Positions 1-11,026 are shown, numbered from the stretch's first letter. The stretch is 64,000 nt of DNA from Bathymodiolus brooksi (GCA_963680875.1 OY804588.1:56804369-56868368), one strand, 5' to 3'. The notes: generated by a model not told the origin, from the sequence alone. Numbers and translations: made by a program.

Positions 1-660
1 AACGGTAAATGGACAGCACATAGGTGAGAGCGATTATTGATTTTCTGTCACCGCACGGCTTCCCTGAAGTTTTAAAAGTACCTTTTTAGCCAATTAAAAT
101 TCTACTTGCCACGAGAACATCAGAGAATAGTATTTTATCCCGAGCCAGAAGCGAGGGATAAAATTTACTAATATCCGCCAATCCATGTTAAAACTCAAAA
201 CACATTTTGGCTTCCATGATTTATTTCGATTCTGATATGTCTAAGAGTACAAATACGGTAGTATACTTTGATTGGAAGACGTTAATTTATATTTACGGTA
301 TCTTCAAACTTTTTTTGTTGAGAAAAGGAAAACGTGATAGATTATATAAATAGAAATGCTTGGTAATACTGTATTATCGATCATGGCCCATTAAAGTAAA
401 ATCATACCACTAAAATTCCAAGTAATACTACACATTTAGCACTGACTCATAAACAATAGACTATATCAATGAAATATAGGATAACAAAAGGACCATTATA
501 AACAAAACACCGAATATGTAAATCAAACCCTACATCCGTGTACTATGTTAAAACATGCACGCTATTTCGTTATATGTACTCTATTAGATGAATTATGAAT
601 TATCAAATATATTGTTTGTTTTTCCATACTTTATTGAAATAAGTAAGAATAAAACATTGA
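1..660. other. Intergenic, nothing identified
   Basis: AT-rich sequence without a reading frame, tandem repeat or terminal repeat that I could recognise on either strand. Confidence 0.5.
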
Positions 661-665
661 TCTCA

Positions 666-716
666 CGATGTTGTTATCGGCAGTCATGTGCGCTAAACCA
701 TTACGCCACCGCAACG
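666..716 (-). repeat. tRNA-like SINE head fragment
   Basis: On the minus strand this reads like the 5' part of a tRNA, with an A-box-like stretch (gcggtggcgtaatggttt) followed by an anticodon-arm-like segment. No good B box follows, so a truncated tRNA-derived SINE head is more likely than a functional tRNA gene. Confidence 0.35.
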
Positions 717-879
717 TTAATATTAAGCTATATATGAATCAAATTTACGTTAATACAATTATTCATCGGGAATTCACTTTGCGAAAGAGCTAAATAAAAT
801 ATATTTAAACAACATTATTAAGAAAAAAACTGGTGGAACGAGCTAATCTGGGTCACGGGTCACTGTAATCGGGCGGCTG

Positions 880-1114
880 TATCGAGAAACAGATACGGTG
901 TTGAAAAAACTGTTGATACTCATAAAATATTGATAAATGCAATACAATTTTATGTTTGTCTTCAAGAAATATGATAGACAAAACCATGTGTGAAGTTTTA
1001 TGACGAAATATCTCCGTTTTCTATGTAAATTTACGAGTTGAAGTTGCGGCGGTATCGAGAAACAGATACGGTGTTGAAAAAACTGTTGATACTCATAAAT
1101 TTACGAGTTGAAGT
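880..1114 (+). repeat. Local duplication of a 46-bp block
   Basis: The block beginning tatcgagaaacagatacggt at 880-926 recurs almost exactly at 1053-1099. The short block aaatttacgagttgaagt occurs at 1027-1044 and again at 1097-1114, flanking the second copy. This looks like a templated insertion, in which the 880-926 block was copied into a small direct duplication. Confidence 0.6.
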
Positions 1115-2090
1115 GGGGAAACACCCACAGGTAATTTTAGCGATGTATTTTTATCTTGGACAAGAATAATGAGCGTCCTGATTGGATGACCGATTTAAAA
1201 GACACTGACAACGCATGGTAAAAAGATGTATGTAAACAAAATCCATGTTATATTTAATCATTTGTTTGATTCTGGAATATTGTTGATCATTGATTTAAAC
1301 AAGAAAAAAAGGGAAAAAAAAGGGGGGGGGATGAATTTTATTTGTGAATTTTACAGTTAAATAAATGTTGATTCGACAGTTTAAAGAGAAAAATAAAAAT
1401 TTGTTGCGACTAATGCTTAAATCAGCGTTAAAAATTGAACAAATATCACTGGTTTTGTAAATGAGATTTATTTCAAATAGAAAATCTGAATTTATTATTT
1501 ATTAATTTATTATTAATGATACAATTGTATATCCCTTGGGAGGGGGAGGGGGGCTATGGTGAAAATTTGAAATAAAAACACAGGACCGGACTTTAAGCAA
1601 AAATAATAATCCAGGATTAGTTATTTATTAAAAAATCCAGGACCCCTGCGTCCATTTTTTATAATTTTTTTAAAGTTAATAATATGAAATATTGACATCC
1701 ACACTTGCCTTTTGGACAGCACATTTCTGTGTCCACACTTGTTAAAGAAAAAAAAATAAGAAAAAGTAAAGGGACTACTAAAAATAGAAAGTTCCGATGT
1801 GTTTACATGTCCAATGAATTAATTTCTAAGATAATCTGACGTACTAATTTTCTTGTTAGTTGCTTGTTTTGTTTTCTGTACTTTTTGTGAATTGTGGGTA
1901 TAATATTAAAGTATACTTTAGTATAGTAACACATGAAATTCCACTGAGGGTTAGAAAAAAAAACCACGTCGGACTCAATGCACAATCAGGTCGGCAGTAA
2001 ATCACCTCCAAAATTTATCTAACGTCAAAACTGTTTCATAAAAATTGCTCAAGTTTTACTCCCGTAGCCAAACAACTACGATAACCAACT
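1115..2090. other. AT-rich intergenic with A/G and T tracts
   Basis: Low-complexity A/G run at about 1302-1330 and a G-rich run at about 1538-1553. No coding potential or mobile-element ends seen. Confidence 0.45.
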
Positions 2091-2107
2091 TTATTTTGGA
2101 TGAGATT

Positions 2108-2197
2108 AAAAGGTCGATTTCTATTTCTGTCTATTACGGATGAAAACGGTCAATGCAAAATGGCCGCTGACGAGAAATCGACCTTAAAATTATTTTT
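2108..2197. repeat. Short inverted repeat
   Basis: The segment aaggtcgatttct near 2110 is mirrored by agaaatcgacctt near 2180. This gives a stem of about 13 bp around a 65-bp loop. It may be a decayed MITE. A second tiny inverted pair, ggtaccaac/gttggtacc, lies at 2226-2299. Confidence 0.35.
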
Positions 2198-2661
2198 TGA
2201 TTGCAGATTTCACTCTCCACACTCGGGTACCAACACAAAAATTAAATGAGATATGTGTTTATGTATATTAAACATCATACTATAATATGCCGTTGGTACC
2301 TGCTTGTGGTTAAACTGAAAATTGACATTAAATACACATTTCTTGTTAGATTTCATATATTTTCACGAAACGATAGACTTTTCATTGACTAGTGTGACGT
2401 CATCACACGTGCAAATATGGAAAATTGTTACCAAAATAGTAGTTGGGGTAAAGGTCTTATAAAATAAAATCAAGAAACAACGAAAGCTATACGTTTCATT
2501 TATGATTTGTCTATTTTTTAGGCCAATTTCTGCCTTATCATACCTATATCTATTTTTTTTATTAGAGCCTATCACCATTAAGTTGTAAGAATTCAATGTG
2601 AATACTTGGCGATATTGCCAAGTTTCGTCAATGACTTACTGAATATTGAAGTTACATCAGT

Positions 2662-3370
2662 TTCATGTTTACAGTCAATGTGCAATATACTATCCACATC
2701 CATATATATAGTCTCTAACATTGTTTCCCGTTTATTATGATAATTTCTCAAATCAAGATAGTTAAATTTTCACATTTTAAAGTTCGAGGTTTAGCGAGAA
2801 CTTTAAAATGTAAAAATTTAACTATCGAGATTTGAGAAATTATCGTAATAAACGGGAAACAATGTTAGAGATTGTTTCTCTAATGAACCACTAAAAATTT
2901 GTTTGATTCTTTTTCTCACTAATTTAACAAAATATATGGCCGTTTTTCACTTTCTCAAATCGACGTTCAATGACGTCACTGACGTATACTTCAATTGACA
3001 TCACATCCGTTAAGGAATGTTTTTGAAGCAATGATGGAGAAGGGACAAGATTCCAGATGAGGGGTTCTTGATGACGGTACGGATAATTACGGTTAGTTAC
3101 GGTTAATTAAACGATTTTATTGACACAATGACATTTTGCGAAACGTCACATTTTTACGGGAAAAGTAGCGTGAAATTCTTAATTCACCCACTACACGGGT
3201 TGAGACATAATTTCGTAATTGACCAATCAGCGACTGAGAACAAAGTGATCCACACGTTGATTATCGATTTCTTCTCACATGGGTTGAGAAGTGTGAAAAT
3301 TGAACAAGAATTAGAGAAACTAAAATATCTGGATGTGGATAGTATATTGCACATTGACTGTAAACATGAA
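2662..3370. repeat. Large interrupted inverted repeat
   Basis: About 40 bp at 2662-2700 is the reverse complement of 3331-3370, with the shared core gtcaatgtgcaatatactat. Inside the left half lies a near-perfect hairpin (2711-2872). Read in opposite directions, both outer arms can encode the same short peptide, DVDSILHIDCKHE. This suggests two inverted copies of one short coding or mobile sequence. Confidence 0.6.
2711..2872. repeat. Long hairpin, ~75-bp arms
   Basis: Arms 2711-2785 and 2798-2872 are complementary with only a few mismatches, around a loop of about 12 bases. The arms include tctctaacattgtttcccg and its complement cgggaaacaatgttagaga. The structure resembles a foldback or MITE remnant. 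No clear target duplication was found. Confidence 0.75.
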
Positions 3371-3418
3371 AATATAGGTACTAACGATAATGATTTAATA
3401 AAAACAGACAGTAAATAG
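3128..3418 (+). CDS. Unrecognised 96-codon ORF in the inverted repeat
   Basis: An open frame of 96 codons starts at an ATG and ends in TAG. I do not recognise its family. The C-terminal half looks protein-like (EQELEKLKYLDVDSILHID), and the last part is re-encoded in the inverted arm at about 2662-2700, where the peptide DVDSILHIDCKHE is kept although the surrounding DNA has diverged. This could be a fragment of a mobile-element or gene-family exon. It could equally be chance conservation within a duplicated DNA block. No promoter, splice site or neighbouring exon is evident. Treat it as a weak candidate. Confidence 0.2.
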   Translation: MTFCETSHFYGKSSVKFLIHPLHGLRHNFVIDQSATENKVIHTLIIDFFSHGLRSVKIEQELEKLKYLDVDSILHIDCKHENIGTNDNDLIKTDSK

Positions 3419-3554
3419 GAAAAACACGTAAAATAATATAAAAAAAAATATATGTCCATTAACTGAGTCCCTGTGATATACCTGTGGGAATTTTACCTTA
3501 CGCTTTATTAAAGTACATTATTAAGGAACAGTATATTTCAAGCATAAACATACC

Positions 3555-5104
3555 CAGAGGCGGCTTTAGAGGGGGGCGTGCGCACGCCCTAAAATTCGCA
3601 AAGCATATGTTATGCAACGTTAAAGGGGCATTAGCTACGATTTTGACCAAAAAATTATATGTTTGGAAATTGGTAAATAGCTTTAAAATTATGAAATAAA
3701 GGTAAATATTTCACATTAAACAGCTTATCGAATTACTTTTCGCCTTTTGAGAACGAACATTTCCATCTATTAATCATTTCCTTGCAAGCAAATAATTTGA
3801 CCTCGCTTTTTCCGTATGCAACTGACCTTACTAGTGACAGGTAAAAACGAATAATTTGTATTTTGTCGCTTATTAACTGCAAACTTGCATGGTTCTTTAT
3901 CCGTAATTAACACCGACTAAAAGCAGATTCACCAAAAATAAGAAATAAGTGCATTGTTGTACTGATTTAATGACGAACTCCGTAAACAATGTCGATAATT
4001 AATAAGATGACGTCCATTTCTTGATCGATCTCAAAACACGAGCAGTTGCACGATTTTACCCCGATGCGCGTACATTTCATAACATTTATAAGTTACAGAA
4101 ACACGTTTTATTAAGGCATCAATCATATCTGATAGTTTTTATAAGTTTATAAGTTTAAATAAGCAGTTCAACAAACAACTTTTTTGGATATTTTTGTTAA
4201 ATTTGTAACTTCAAGAGTAAAAACATGTGTTATTTTGACCACAATGAATCCCTATTATTACTATGGCAGCAATCTTATCTGAAACTGTTCAAAAGTCAAA
4301 ATGAATAGTAATAATATTAGGAGTAAATTTGGGATATCATTCTAAAAAGCTCTACCCATTGATAAATGATCAGTATACTGTCCGTCTGGATGAAGCTTTT
4401 AGTTTCGCCGTTGGTTCATTCATTGAAAACGTATGATTCGTTCTTGTTTATAGTCAAACAAAGGCGAATATGTTAACATTAATGCTGCATGAAACGATTC
4501 TGATCATCTAATTTAGTTACGTTAGCTAATCAGAAATCAACAACAAGTTCATGTATTGACAATTTCCGCTTTTGTTTGTCTTTTAACAAGAACGGTCGAA
4601 TCATATGTTTTCAATGAATGAATCAAACGGCGAAAAGAAAAGCTCCATCCGGACGGGCAGTATTAACTAGAACCACCCGAAAGGACAAGCACCGAAAGTA
4701 CAGACCAATTAGCGAAATGAGGATTGAGTTAAAACTAAACCAATAGTTCTTTGAAGGGTTAAAATATCGTGATCGATGATCAGTCATGAGTTGAACAATT
4801 CGCATCACGGTTGTTCAAAAAAAGTTTTACTTTAGGTTCTTATAATCTGACAAAAACATACTGTTAACAATTATCCGACAAAATTAAGACTCAAAGTCAA
4901 GTTTTTTTGGTCTGATAAAAATGGTGTGGTTGGTTCAAAATTGTCGTTCAAATAAATGTCTGTAATTCCTCAAACCCCCAGAGCTTGCCCCCTGGGCCCC
5001 CTACCAGGACTCTGCCCTGGACCCGCTGGGCCGGGACCTTATGCGGTCCCCAGACCCCTCGCCTACTCACGCCCCCCTAACCACAAATCCTGGATCCGCC
5101 CCTG
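3555..5104. mobile_element. DNA element with CAG...CTG ends
   Basis: The left end begins cagaggcggctttaga. The right end, read inward on the minus strand, begins caggggcggatccagga, and both ends continue into a G-rich stretch containing ggggggcgtg. The five bases atacc flank both ends (3550-3554 and 5105-5109), which fits a target duplication. Such ends occur in hAT-type elements, some subgroups of which make 5-6 bp duplications. No transposase frame is left inside, so it is non-autonomous. The interior holds a foldback at 4373-4664. Confidence 0.6.
4373..4664. repeat. Inverted repeat with ~95-bp imperfect arms
   Basis: The left arm (about 4375-4470) contains ttcattcattgaaaacgtat. The right arm (about 4565-4664) contains the complement catatgttttcaatgaatga. 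The tips ctgtccgtctggatg and catccggacgggcag also pair. It lies inside the 3555-5104 element and may be a nested foldback or part of its structure. Confidence 0.6.
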
Positions 5105-5125
5105 ATACCTAATATGAAATGTTTG

Positions 5126-5565
5126 AAGATACCACAGGTGTAATCAGAAGCTGTAAATCGAAGAAGGACAGACAATACAATGGCCAAAAATTAAAAGGAA
5201 AATCAATGATTTACAAAACACTACACAGGAAACTAAAGATTAAGGTGGTACCATACACTACAGGGAGATAACTCTTTAAAATCAGTTGAACGTTTTGATC
5301 ATATGATGTTTGTATGCAGATTTCAAGCATCTCGGTGATCAAAACCACAGAGAGAAAAGCTGCTATGTGGCTAATGAATTCATAGCTCTGAGTCTGTTGG
5401 TTGGAATTTGTTAAAATTTTGATATTTATTAGTGGATATATTCAAATACACTGCCAAAAAAATAAGAAAATTAAACGAGCAGATCAAATTTTACCTGAAG
5501 TGTATGGTACCACCTTAACCAATACAAACCCTATTAAAAACCGAGGGTGAAGTGACGGAATATAA
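5126..5565 (-). repeat. Interspersed repeat R1, reverse copy, split by a MITE
   Basis: Contains the R1 hallmarks gtaatcagaagctgtaaatc, gacagacaatacaatggcc, gatttacaaaacactacac and accgagggtgaa, in the same order as the longer R1 copy at 60.0-60.9 kb. It is interrupted at 5244-5514 by a TTAA-flanked element, so R1 was there first. Confidence 0.7.
5244..5514. mobile_element. TTAA-flanked MITE, 271 bp
   Basis: Terminal inverted repeats are ggtggtaccatacact at the left and agtgtatggtaccacc at the right. TTAA lies directly outside both ends (5240-5243 and 5515-5518). TTAA target sites are typical of piggyBac-like and Kolobok elements. No coding capacity. It is inserted into R1. Confidence 0.8.
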
Positions 5566-5780
5566 GTTCCACCATAATGTTTGTTCCTCGGAAATTTCAT
5601 TATATAGAACAAATTTCATTAGGTACTATCCTTATATAATATTTCATCCAATGCCATAAGGAATCTTCCATGGAACTGGATAAAATATTATATAAGGAAA
5701 GTTCCCTCCGGAACTTTTATAATTACACAATAAAATTTTCAACAGATGAAAAATACATCCAAAGAGATTTTTTAACTTGA
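5566..5780. repeat. AT-rich imperfect palindrome
   Basis: The segment ccttatataatatttcatcc near 5629 is mirrored by ggataaaatattatataagg near 5680. No other feature recognised. Confidence 0.5.
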
Positions 5781-5784
5781 CTGA

Positions 5785-5950
5785 TTCCGGGTGGAATAAT
5801 TATTATGTAGTAGATTTTCTGGGTGGAATAATTATTATGTAGTTGAATTTCCAAGTGGAATAAATACTATGTAATAGAGTTTCCGAGTGGTATAAATATT
5901 ATGTAGTATAGTTTCCAGGTAGAAAAATTCTTATATAATGAATTATTATC
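5785..5950 (+). repeat. Diverged ~33-bp tandem repeat, about 5 units
   Basis: Successive units share the pattern tccgggtggaataattatta then tgtag(t/a)a, with steps near 5785, 5818, 5851, 5884 and 5918. Units differ by several substitutions, so this is an old array. Related motifs (ggaac with attattatg) recur to about 6560. Confidence 0.6.
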
Positions 5951-6569
5951 ATATAATGATATTTGCAAGTGTATGATTATAATAATAATACAATTTCCGT
6001 GTGAAATAATTATTTTACAAATTTATGACAGGAATAAATATCACATAATAGAAGTGCCAGATGTTTAGGTGATAATAATCTTATCAAATACAGCAATGAA
6101 TCATTACTAGCAGTAATCTTAGAATGTTTGTCAATATGTTTTTTTTTAAAGAAATTATTATAATATTCAACATTCTTTTTTTAAATATTTGAAGAGGAAG
6201 ATAGGAACATAATACTAATATTGGTAAATAAATAGAAAGTCATCACCTTTTATGTAAGAGCCATCTGATAAATATGCGAAAATCTTTTCATACTCCTCTA
6301 CTTCCATGTTTGTCATGCATTAAAGTAAACAAGTCACAGATGGATGATTTAAAAACTGATTACACGTATCACATGATCTTACCTATACATGTACCATAAT
6401 ATTATTTCCATCAATAGATGGAACAAATATTATAAAGATTTATTCCTGGAAAATTCTTTTATAAGCGTAGAACAAATATTATATAACATTTGTTCTGGAG
6501 AACTTTTATTATGCACAGTTTGGTTCCTGTTGGAACTTATATTATGTGGAACAAATATACAGTCACAAA
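5951..6569. other. AT-rich DNA with scattered GGAAC/ATTATTATG motifs
   Basis: No gene. Short palindromic motifs such as ggaacaaatattata recur at 6420-6560 and resemble those at 5560-5720. This may be a decayed repeat domain. Confidence 0.4.
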
Positions 6570-6760
6570 GTCATGTGCTCCGGAAGGGTACACAGTTCCT
6601 GTTCAACTAGTGGCAACCGTCGTGTTACTCTTTGTCAACAATCTGATGATAAGTCATGAATGCGAAAAGGACCGGATTGTGATTACCTCAAATGGAACAG
6701 ATCCGTGGTCATTTGTGACACAAATATTTCGTAATGGTTGACCAAATCATGTTGACGATG
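6570..6760 (-). repeat. R1-linked repeat copy, extended type
   Basis: Contains tgctccggaagggtacacag, ctagtggcaac and cgtcgtgttactctt. It then continues to aaaaggaccggattgtgatt and tggtcatttgtgacac. The same long block occurs inverted at about 53550-53760. Translated, both copies contain DRIV, NGT, PWSFVTQIFRNG with frame changes, so the block may derive from an exon or a transposon ORF. Confidence 0.6.
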
Positions 6761-6834
6761 CTTTCTCTATCCAGAGTTGTCGTTCCAGCTACGGAGTGGA
6801 GCGAAGCAGGAACGACAACTCTAGATAGAGAATG
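6761..6834. mobile_element. 74-bp hairpin MITE with 10-bp target duplication
   Basis: The arms ttctctatccagagttgtcg and cgacaactctagatagagaa form a stem of about 24 bp. The flanks gttgacgatg (6751-6760) and gttggcgatg (6835-6844) match at 9 of 10 bases. The inverted related copy at 53.6 kb lacks this hairpin, which confirms an insertion. A 9-10 bp duplication is typical of Mutator-like elements. The size is very small. Confidence 0.7.
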
Positions 6835-6844
6835 GTTGGCGATG

Positions 6845-8049
6845 GTTCAACATTCGAACTGATGATTTCAACTTAAGAACTAGGAACCCTTGACGTCGTA
6901 ATAAAGATTATTATAATACCTCACATATTATAAATTAATACGATTGGTTTAAATAGCACCATGAAATGTTTTTTATTCGAGCATTTTGTTTTAAATTCCC
7001 GACTGTCACGGTATAACCCGTTATTGTCCGGAAAATAAAGTTTGTTTCGGTATTATAAAACATTAACGGTCTAGTTAGGAGGTGGGTATCCACCCCTTCT
7101 AACAAGGCGTATATGTATATTGTTTGACGGCATCTTTCGCCGACTGCATCACCTCAGGTCAAACGATTTAATATGTTCAGATCAATCAACAGCGAGTGTT
7201 ATACCCCCGTACTTTCATCAAACATTTAGACAAGAGGTTCGTGCTTGAATTGACCAGTGTACTTTTATCCTAATGGGTTTATGACCACTTATAAAATTAT
7301 GACCGGACACATAACTAGACTGCGTTTCTTCTCATCTCGTTCTTTATGTATGAAGACAATATCTATTTCATATTCAAGTGACATCGCACCTTATTGCTGC
7401 ATATTTTTCTCTATTCTTACTTCGTGGTAATGTTGTTTATTGTCTACATATGTTAAGTAATTAAAGAAATCTTCATCCTGAAGAGAGTATACGAGTGTTG
7501 TATAAGTGTTCTTATGCCTGTAGAGTTTGACGACAAGTTAGTACTTTGTACCAGACAGTTTGTGTTTGTTCTCTGTGTCATTGTGGTACATAGCAGAACC
7601 ATATCTTGACATCTGTGTTGACATCAAAGGGGAGGTAACTGTCGTCCTAGATATAACTTTTATGAGACTAATGACAAAGTGTATGAGGATGTTTTTTCAT
7701 AACTACCTAGATCATACACTTTTTCAGAAATTGCCAAAAATAAACTTGAGGCCTCATTTAATTTATGACAAACTGTAAGTATTCCGGGAAGTGTTTATCT
7801 GATAGACATCCTTTCAAGTTCTCCTTTGTTTATTTTATATGCTGCTGTGTTGCAATAACTGCTTATTAAAATAAAACCATACTAGTAGCGGAATATCGGT
7901 TTCTCGAATTAAGATGAGGCGGATCCATTGATAACTGAAAGTAGAAAAATTGTTCCGTCATTTCCGTGGATAACTCGAGATATAGGTCGTTCGATTCGTT
8001 GTTGCTTAATATCTGGGATAATAATAGAATATTTCGAAATAAATAACTG
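6845..8049. other. Intergenic, nothing identified
   Basis: No coding frame, terminal repeat or tandem array that I can support over about 1.2 kb. The stretch is moderately AT-rich. Confidence 0.45.
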
Positions 8050-8170
8050 TCAAATCCCGTCCTTTCCGTGTTTATGACTTAGCATCGGATTTTTAACAAG
8101 AGTAACACGACAAGTAATACTAGTGGAGAAGACACTGCTTATCCTTCAGGAACACCTGAGGGCATTGCCA
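8050..8170 (+). repeat. R1 copy, truncated
   Basis: Contains atcggatttttaacaagagt, aacacgac, actagtggag and a degraded ccttcaggaacacctgag, matching the R1 head. Confidence 0.6.
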
Positions 8171-8394
8171 TTTGTTAATGTGATTCGTGTTAAGGGTATC
8201 GATTTTGCGTCTGTGCACGATTTTAGATTTTGGAACTGTTCCGACTGTACGGTATTTTTTGTTGCTTTTTTCATTTTATTAACAAGTTTCATTTACCTAT
8301 GATTGTAATAATATAAATGTATATTACACTTTACGTTTTTATTTTCCCTATTTTGTCTGTTAGCGCAGCCGGTCACTATTTTCGTATATGAACC

Positions 8395-8868
8395 GGTAGT
8401 ATATGGACCGGCCAGGTACCTGCATTATTTTAGATAAAAAGTATAATATAGCAAATAGTTCATGTCACTTCGGGTCATATGGCAGTATATGGACCGGTCC
8501 GTCACCAAAAAAATATTATATGGACCTCAGCTGATGTCCATATAATATTTGTTTGGTGACGGACCGGTCCATATACTGAGCTGAAGTCCATATAATATTT
8601 TTTTGGTAACGGACCGGTCCATATACTGCCATATGACTCTCAGTGCCATGAACTATTTGCTATATATGGACCGGCCAAGTACTTGCATTATTATTTTAGA
8701 TAAAAAGTATAATATGGCAAATAGTTCATGTCACTTCGGGTCATATGGCAGTATATGGACCGGTCCGTCACCAAAGAAATTCGGTCCATATAATACTTTT
8801 TGGGTGACGGACCGGTCCATATACTGCCATATGACCCTCAGTGCCATGAACTATTTGCTATATATTTC
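8395..8868. repeat. Multi-lobed palindromic element (GGACCGGTCC)
   Basis: A direct block of about 110 bp (8400-8507) recurs at 8672-8780. Inverted partners of its end, ggtgacggaccggtccatat, occur at about 8558, 8607 (variant) and 8813. The palindrome ggaccggtcc is present at least five times. The arms can fold into two adjacent large hairpins. It looks like a foldback or composite MITE. A 121-codon open frame across the right half is a by-product of the repeat. Confidence 0.75.
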
Positions 8869-9079
8869 TATTAGACTTTGCAAAAATCATAACTACATTA
8901 AAAAAATCATACGGAAGATTGCACAATATACAAGTCTCCTTTGTCTCTTCTCTTACGATAACTATTAGTTGTATTTTTTTCTTCGTGTTTATTTTTGTGT
9001 AAAATCCATTCTAAATATTTGTTTATCTAATGATCCAACGAGTACTTAATAATATACAACCCGTAGACTTAATTTACAC

Positions 9080-9140
9080 TTTAGCTTAAGCATATTTTAT
9101 TTGTCAAAAAAAAGAAGATAAGACACAAGTTACAATATTG
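9080..9140 (-). mobile_element. LINE 3'-end fragment
   Basis: The stretch ttaagcatattttatt followed by an A-rich stretch and acaagtta closely resembles the 3' end of the LINE tail at 23040-23105. Only the last few dozen bases are present. Confidence 0.4.
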
Positions 9141-9144
9141 AATA

Positions 9145-9309
9145 CAGTCAAACCTGCTTTAGTGACCACCTCTATTAAGCAATAACATGTACTGTGTGAC
9201 CTTAATTTTAATTTCCCTTCATATGACATTTTATATTTTAGCGACTACCTTTCTTATGTGACCCTATTTAAATGTTCACTTGAAAGGTAACATAAGACAG
9301 GTTTGAATG
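9145..9309. mobile_element. Tc1/mariner-type MITE, 165 bp, TA flanks
   Basis: The left end cagtcaaacctgctttagtg and the right end acataagacaggtttgaatg form inverted repeats, with TA at both borders (9143-9144 and 9310-9311). Internal pieces tgaccacc and tatgtgacc also mirror each other. The structure is typical of TA-targeting MITEs. A partial copy sits at 57809-57900. Confidence 0.75.
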
Positions 9310-9510
9310 TACCTTTTTTAAAGAAGAAGAACCTGCGCAATACAAAAGAATACATCACAATTAATTGGCCCAACTTGAACATTGAAAACAAAAGGAGTTA
9401 TATTTATAGGAAAACATGAAAGGATAACGAACTATGATGGTATGTGTTAGGTTAAGAAATAAGCTAAGCTAAGTAATTAGGAATCTTCCAGACTTTCGAA
9501 CAAAATCAGA

Positions 9511-9871
9511 ACCGCATCGGTGGTGTAATGGTTAGCGTACATGCCTGGAGTGTGGTAGCTCGTGGGTTTGAACCCCGGTCGGGTCAAACCAAAGACTATA
9601 AAATTGGTATTTGTTGCTTCTCCGCTAAGCACTCAGCATTAACGAGAAAGAGCAAAGACTGATTGGTTCGGAATCAAAATAATTAGAGGAGCAACATGTC
9701 TACCCGCGGACTGTTGTTTCAGTGGGCTAGCACTATAAAAATCCAACTAAGCGTATTGGTATAGAACAAAGCGTACCTCATCATCATCTCATCGAAAATT
9801 AACCTGTTCTCGCCATGATATAGCTGAAAAATTTGCTGAGTTGGCGTTAAACAACAATCACTCACTCACTC
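9511..9871 (+). mobile_element. Full-length tRNA-derived SINE
   Basis: The head is tRNA-like, with an A box (ggtggtgtaatggttagcgt) and a B box (gggtttgaaccccgg), so it would be transcribed by RNA polymerase III. The body is unrelated to the head. The 3' end is tatagctgaaaaatttgctg followed by gttggcgttaaac and a simple cactcactcactc tail. This 3' domain is the conserved core seen in many molluscan SINEs of the V-SINE/MetaSINE type (recalled, not searched). Only one copy of this head type is complete in the window. A tail fragment of it is at 52031-52109. Confidence 0.8.
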
Positions 9872-10384
9872 CGCCGATAGGTCAGAGATAAGTCAAGAGA
9901 TCGATATTATTTTTTCCACAATCTACAATTCTATTCAGATTACTAGTATACATGTATATATATAATAAAAACGTATATGTATAATTTAATTTTAGGAATA
10001 ACCTTCATTAGGTACGCGAATTGTAATAGCTAAATAATTTAAAAGTCTTTAAGAACAACTAGACCAAAAGGTCTAAAATTAGACAGGATAACATAAATCG
10101 ACTTAAGTTACATAAATCCAGGAAATATTGTCTTTAGATTTGATAACTTATATTATTTAGGAACGGTATCCCTCTAGATGCTATGGTTTGATTTTCCTTC
10201 ATATAAATTAGACAGTTAGGTACTGACATCCACTGAATCTGCTTTTTAATTCTCTGTGTTATTTTGCGTAGTTATTTTTTTGAGAAAGTATATTTTTATT
10301 GTCTTTGAGATAAACTAATCTGTTTCTTATAGGTTATAATTTTTAGTGGAGTCCGTGTAACTAATATTTTTCCTTCTCCCCCCT
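9872..10384. other. Intergenic, nothing identified
   Basis: AT-rich sequence. The phrase ggaataaccttcattaggta near 9995 resembles one arm of the repeat at 44.2-45.5 kb. Nothing else recognised. Confidence 0.4.
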
Positions 10385-10419
10385 TTTTTCTGTGTCTTGT
10401 ACCCAGTGTTGCTTGTGTG

Positions 10420-11026
10420 TCTCTGGATTGTTCATTATTGATTGGCTCTTCTGGTTCCTCGTCTCTGGATTGTTCATTATTGATTGGCTCTTCTGGTTCC
10501 CCGTCTCAGGATTGTTTATTATTGATTGGCTCTTCTGGTTCCTCGTCTCTGGATTGTTCATTATTGATTGGCTCTTCTGGTTCCTCGTCTCTGGATTGTT
10601 TATTATTGATTGGCTCTTGTGGTTCCTCGTCTCTGGATTGTTCATTATTGATTGGATCTTCTGGTTCCTCGTCTCTGGATTGTTTATTATTGATTGGCTC
10701 TTCTGGTTCCTCGTCTCTGGATTGTTTATTATTGATTGGCTCTTCTGGTTCCTCGTCTCTGGATTGTTTATTATTGATTGGCTCTTCTGGTTCCTCGTCT
10801 CTGGATTGTTTATTATTGATTGGTTCTTCTGGTTCCTCGTCTCTGGATTGTTCATTATTGATTGGCTCTTCTGGTTCCTCTTCTCTGGATTGTTTATTAT
10901 TGATTGGCTCTTCTGGTTCCTCGTCTCTGGATTGTTCATTATTGATTGGCTCTTCTGGTTCCTCGTCTCTGGATTGTTTATTATTGATTGGCTCTTCTGG
11001 TTCCTCGTCTCTGGATTGTTCATTAT
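10420..11026 (+). repeat. 42-bp minisatellite, left block (~14 units)
   Basis: The repeated core is attgattggctcttctgg followed by ttcctcgtctctggattgtt. Unit length is 42 bp, a multiple of three, so long open frames appear in several frames on both strands. Those frames encode 14-residue repeats and are not genes. The array starts inside an R1-like tail (gtcttgtacccagtgttgc at about 10395). It continues at 21033 on the far side of the inserted retrotransposon. Confidence 0.9.

Noticed and set aside
8603..8968. 121-codon ORF
   Set aside because: Lies across the palindromic element and repeats a peptide because the DNA block is repeated.
9511..9590. Possible functional tRNA gene
   Set aside because: The A and B boxes are good, but the cloverleaf acceptor stem is not convincing and the sequence continues into a SINE body with the conserved 3' domain.
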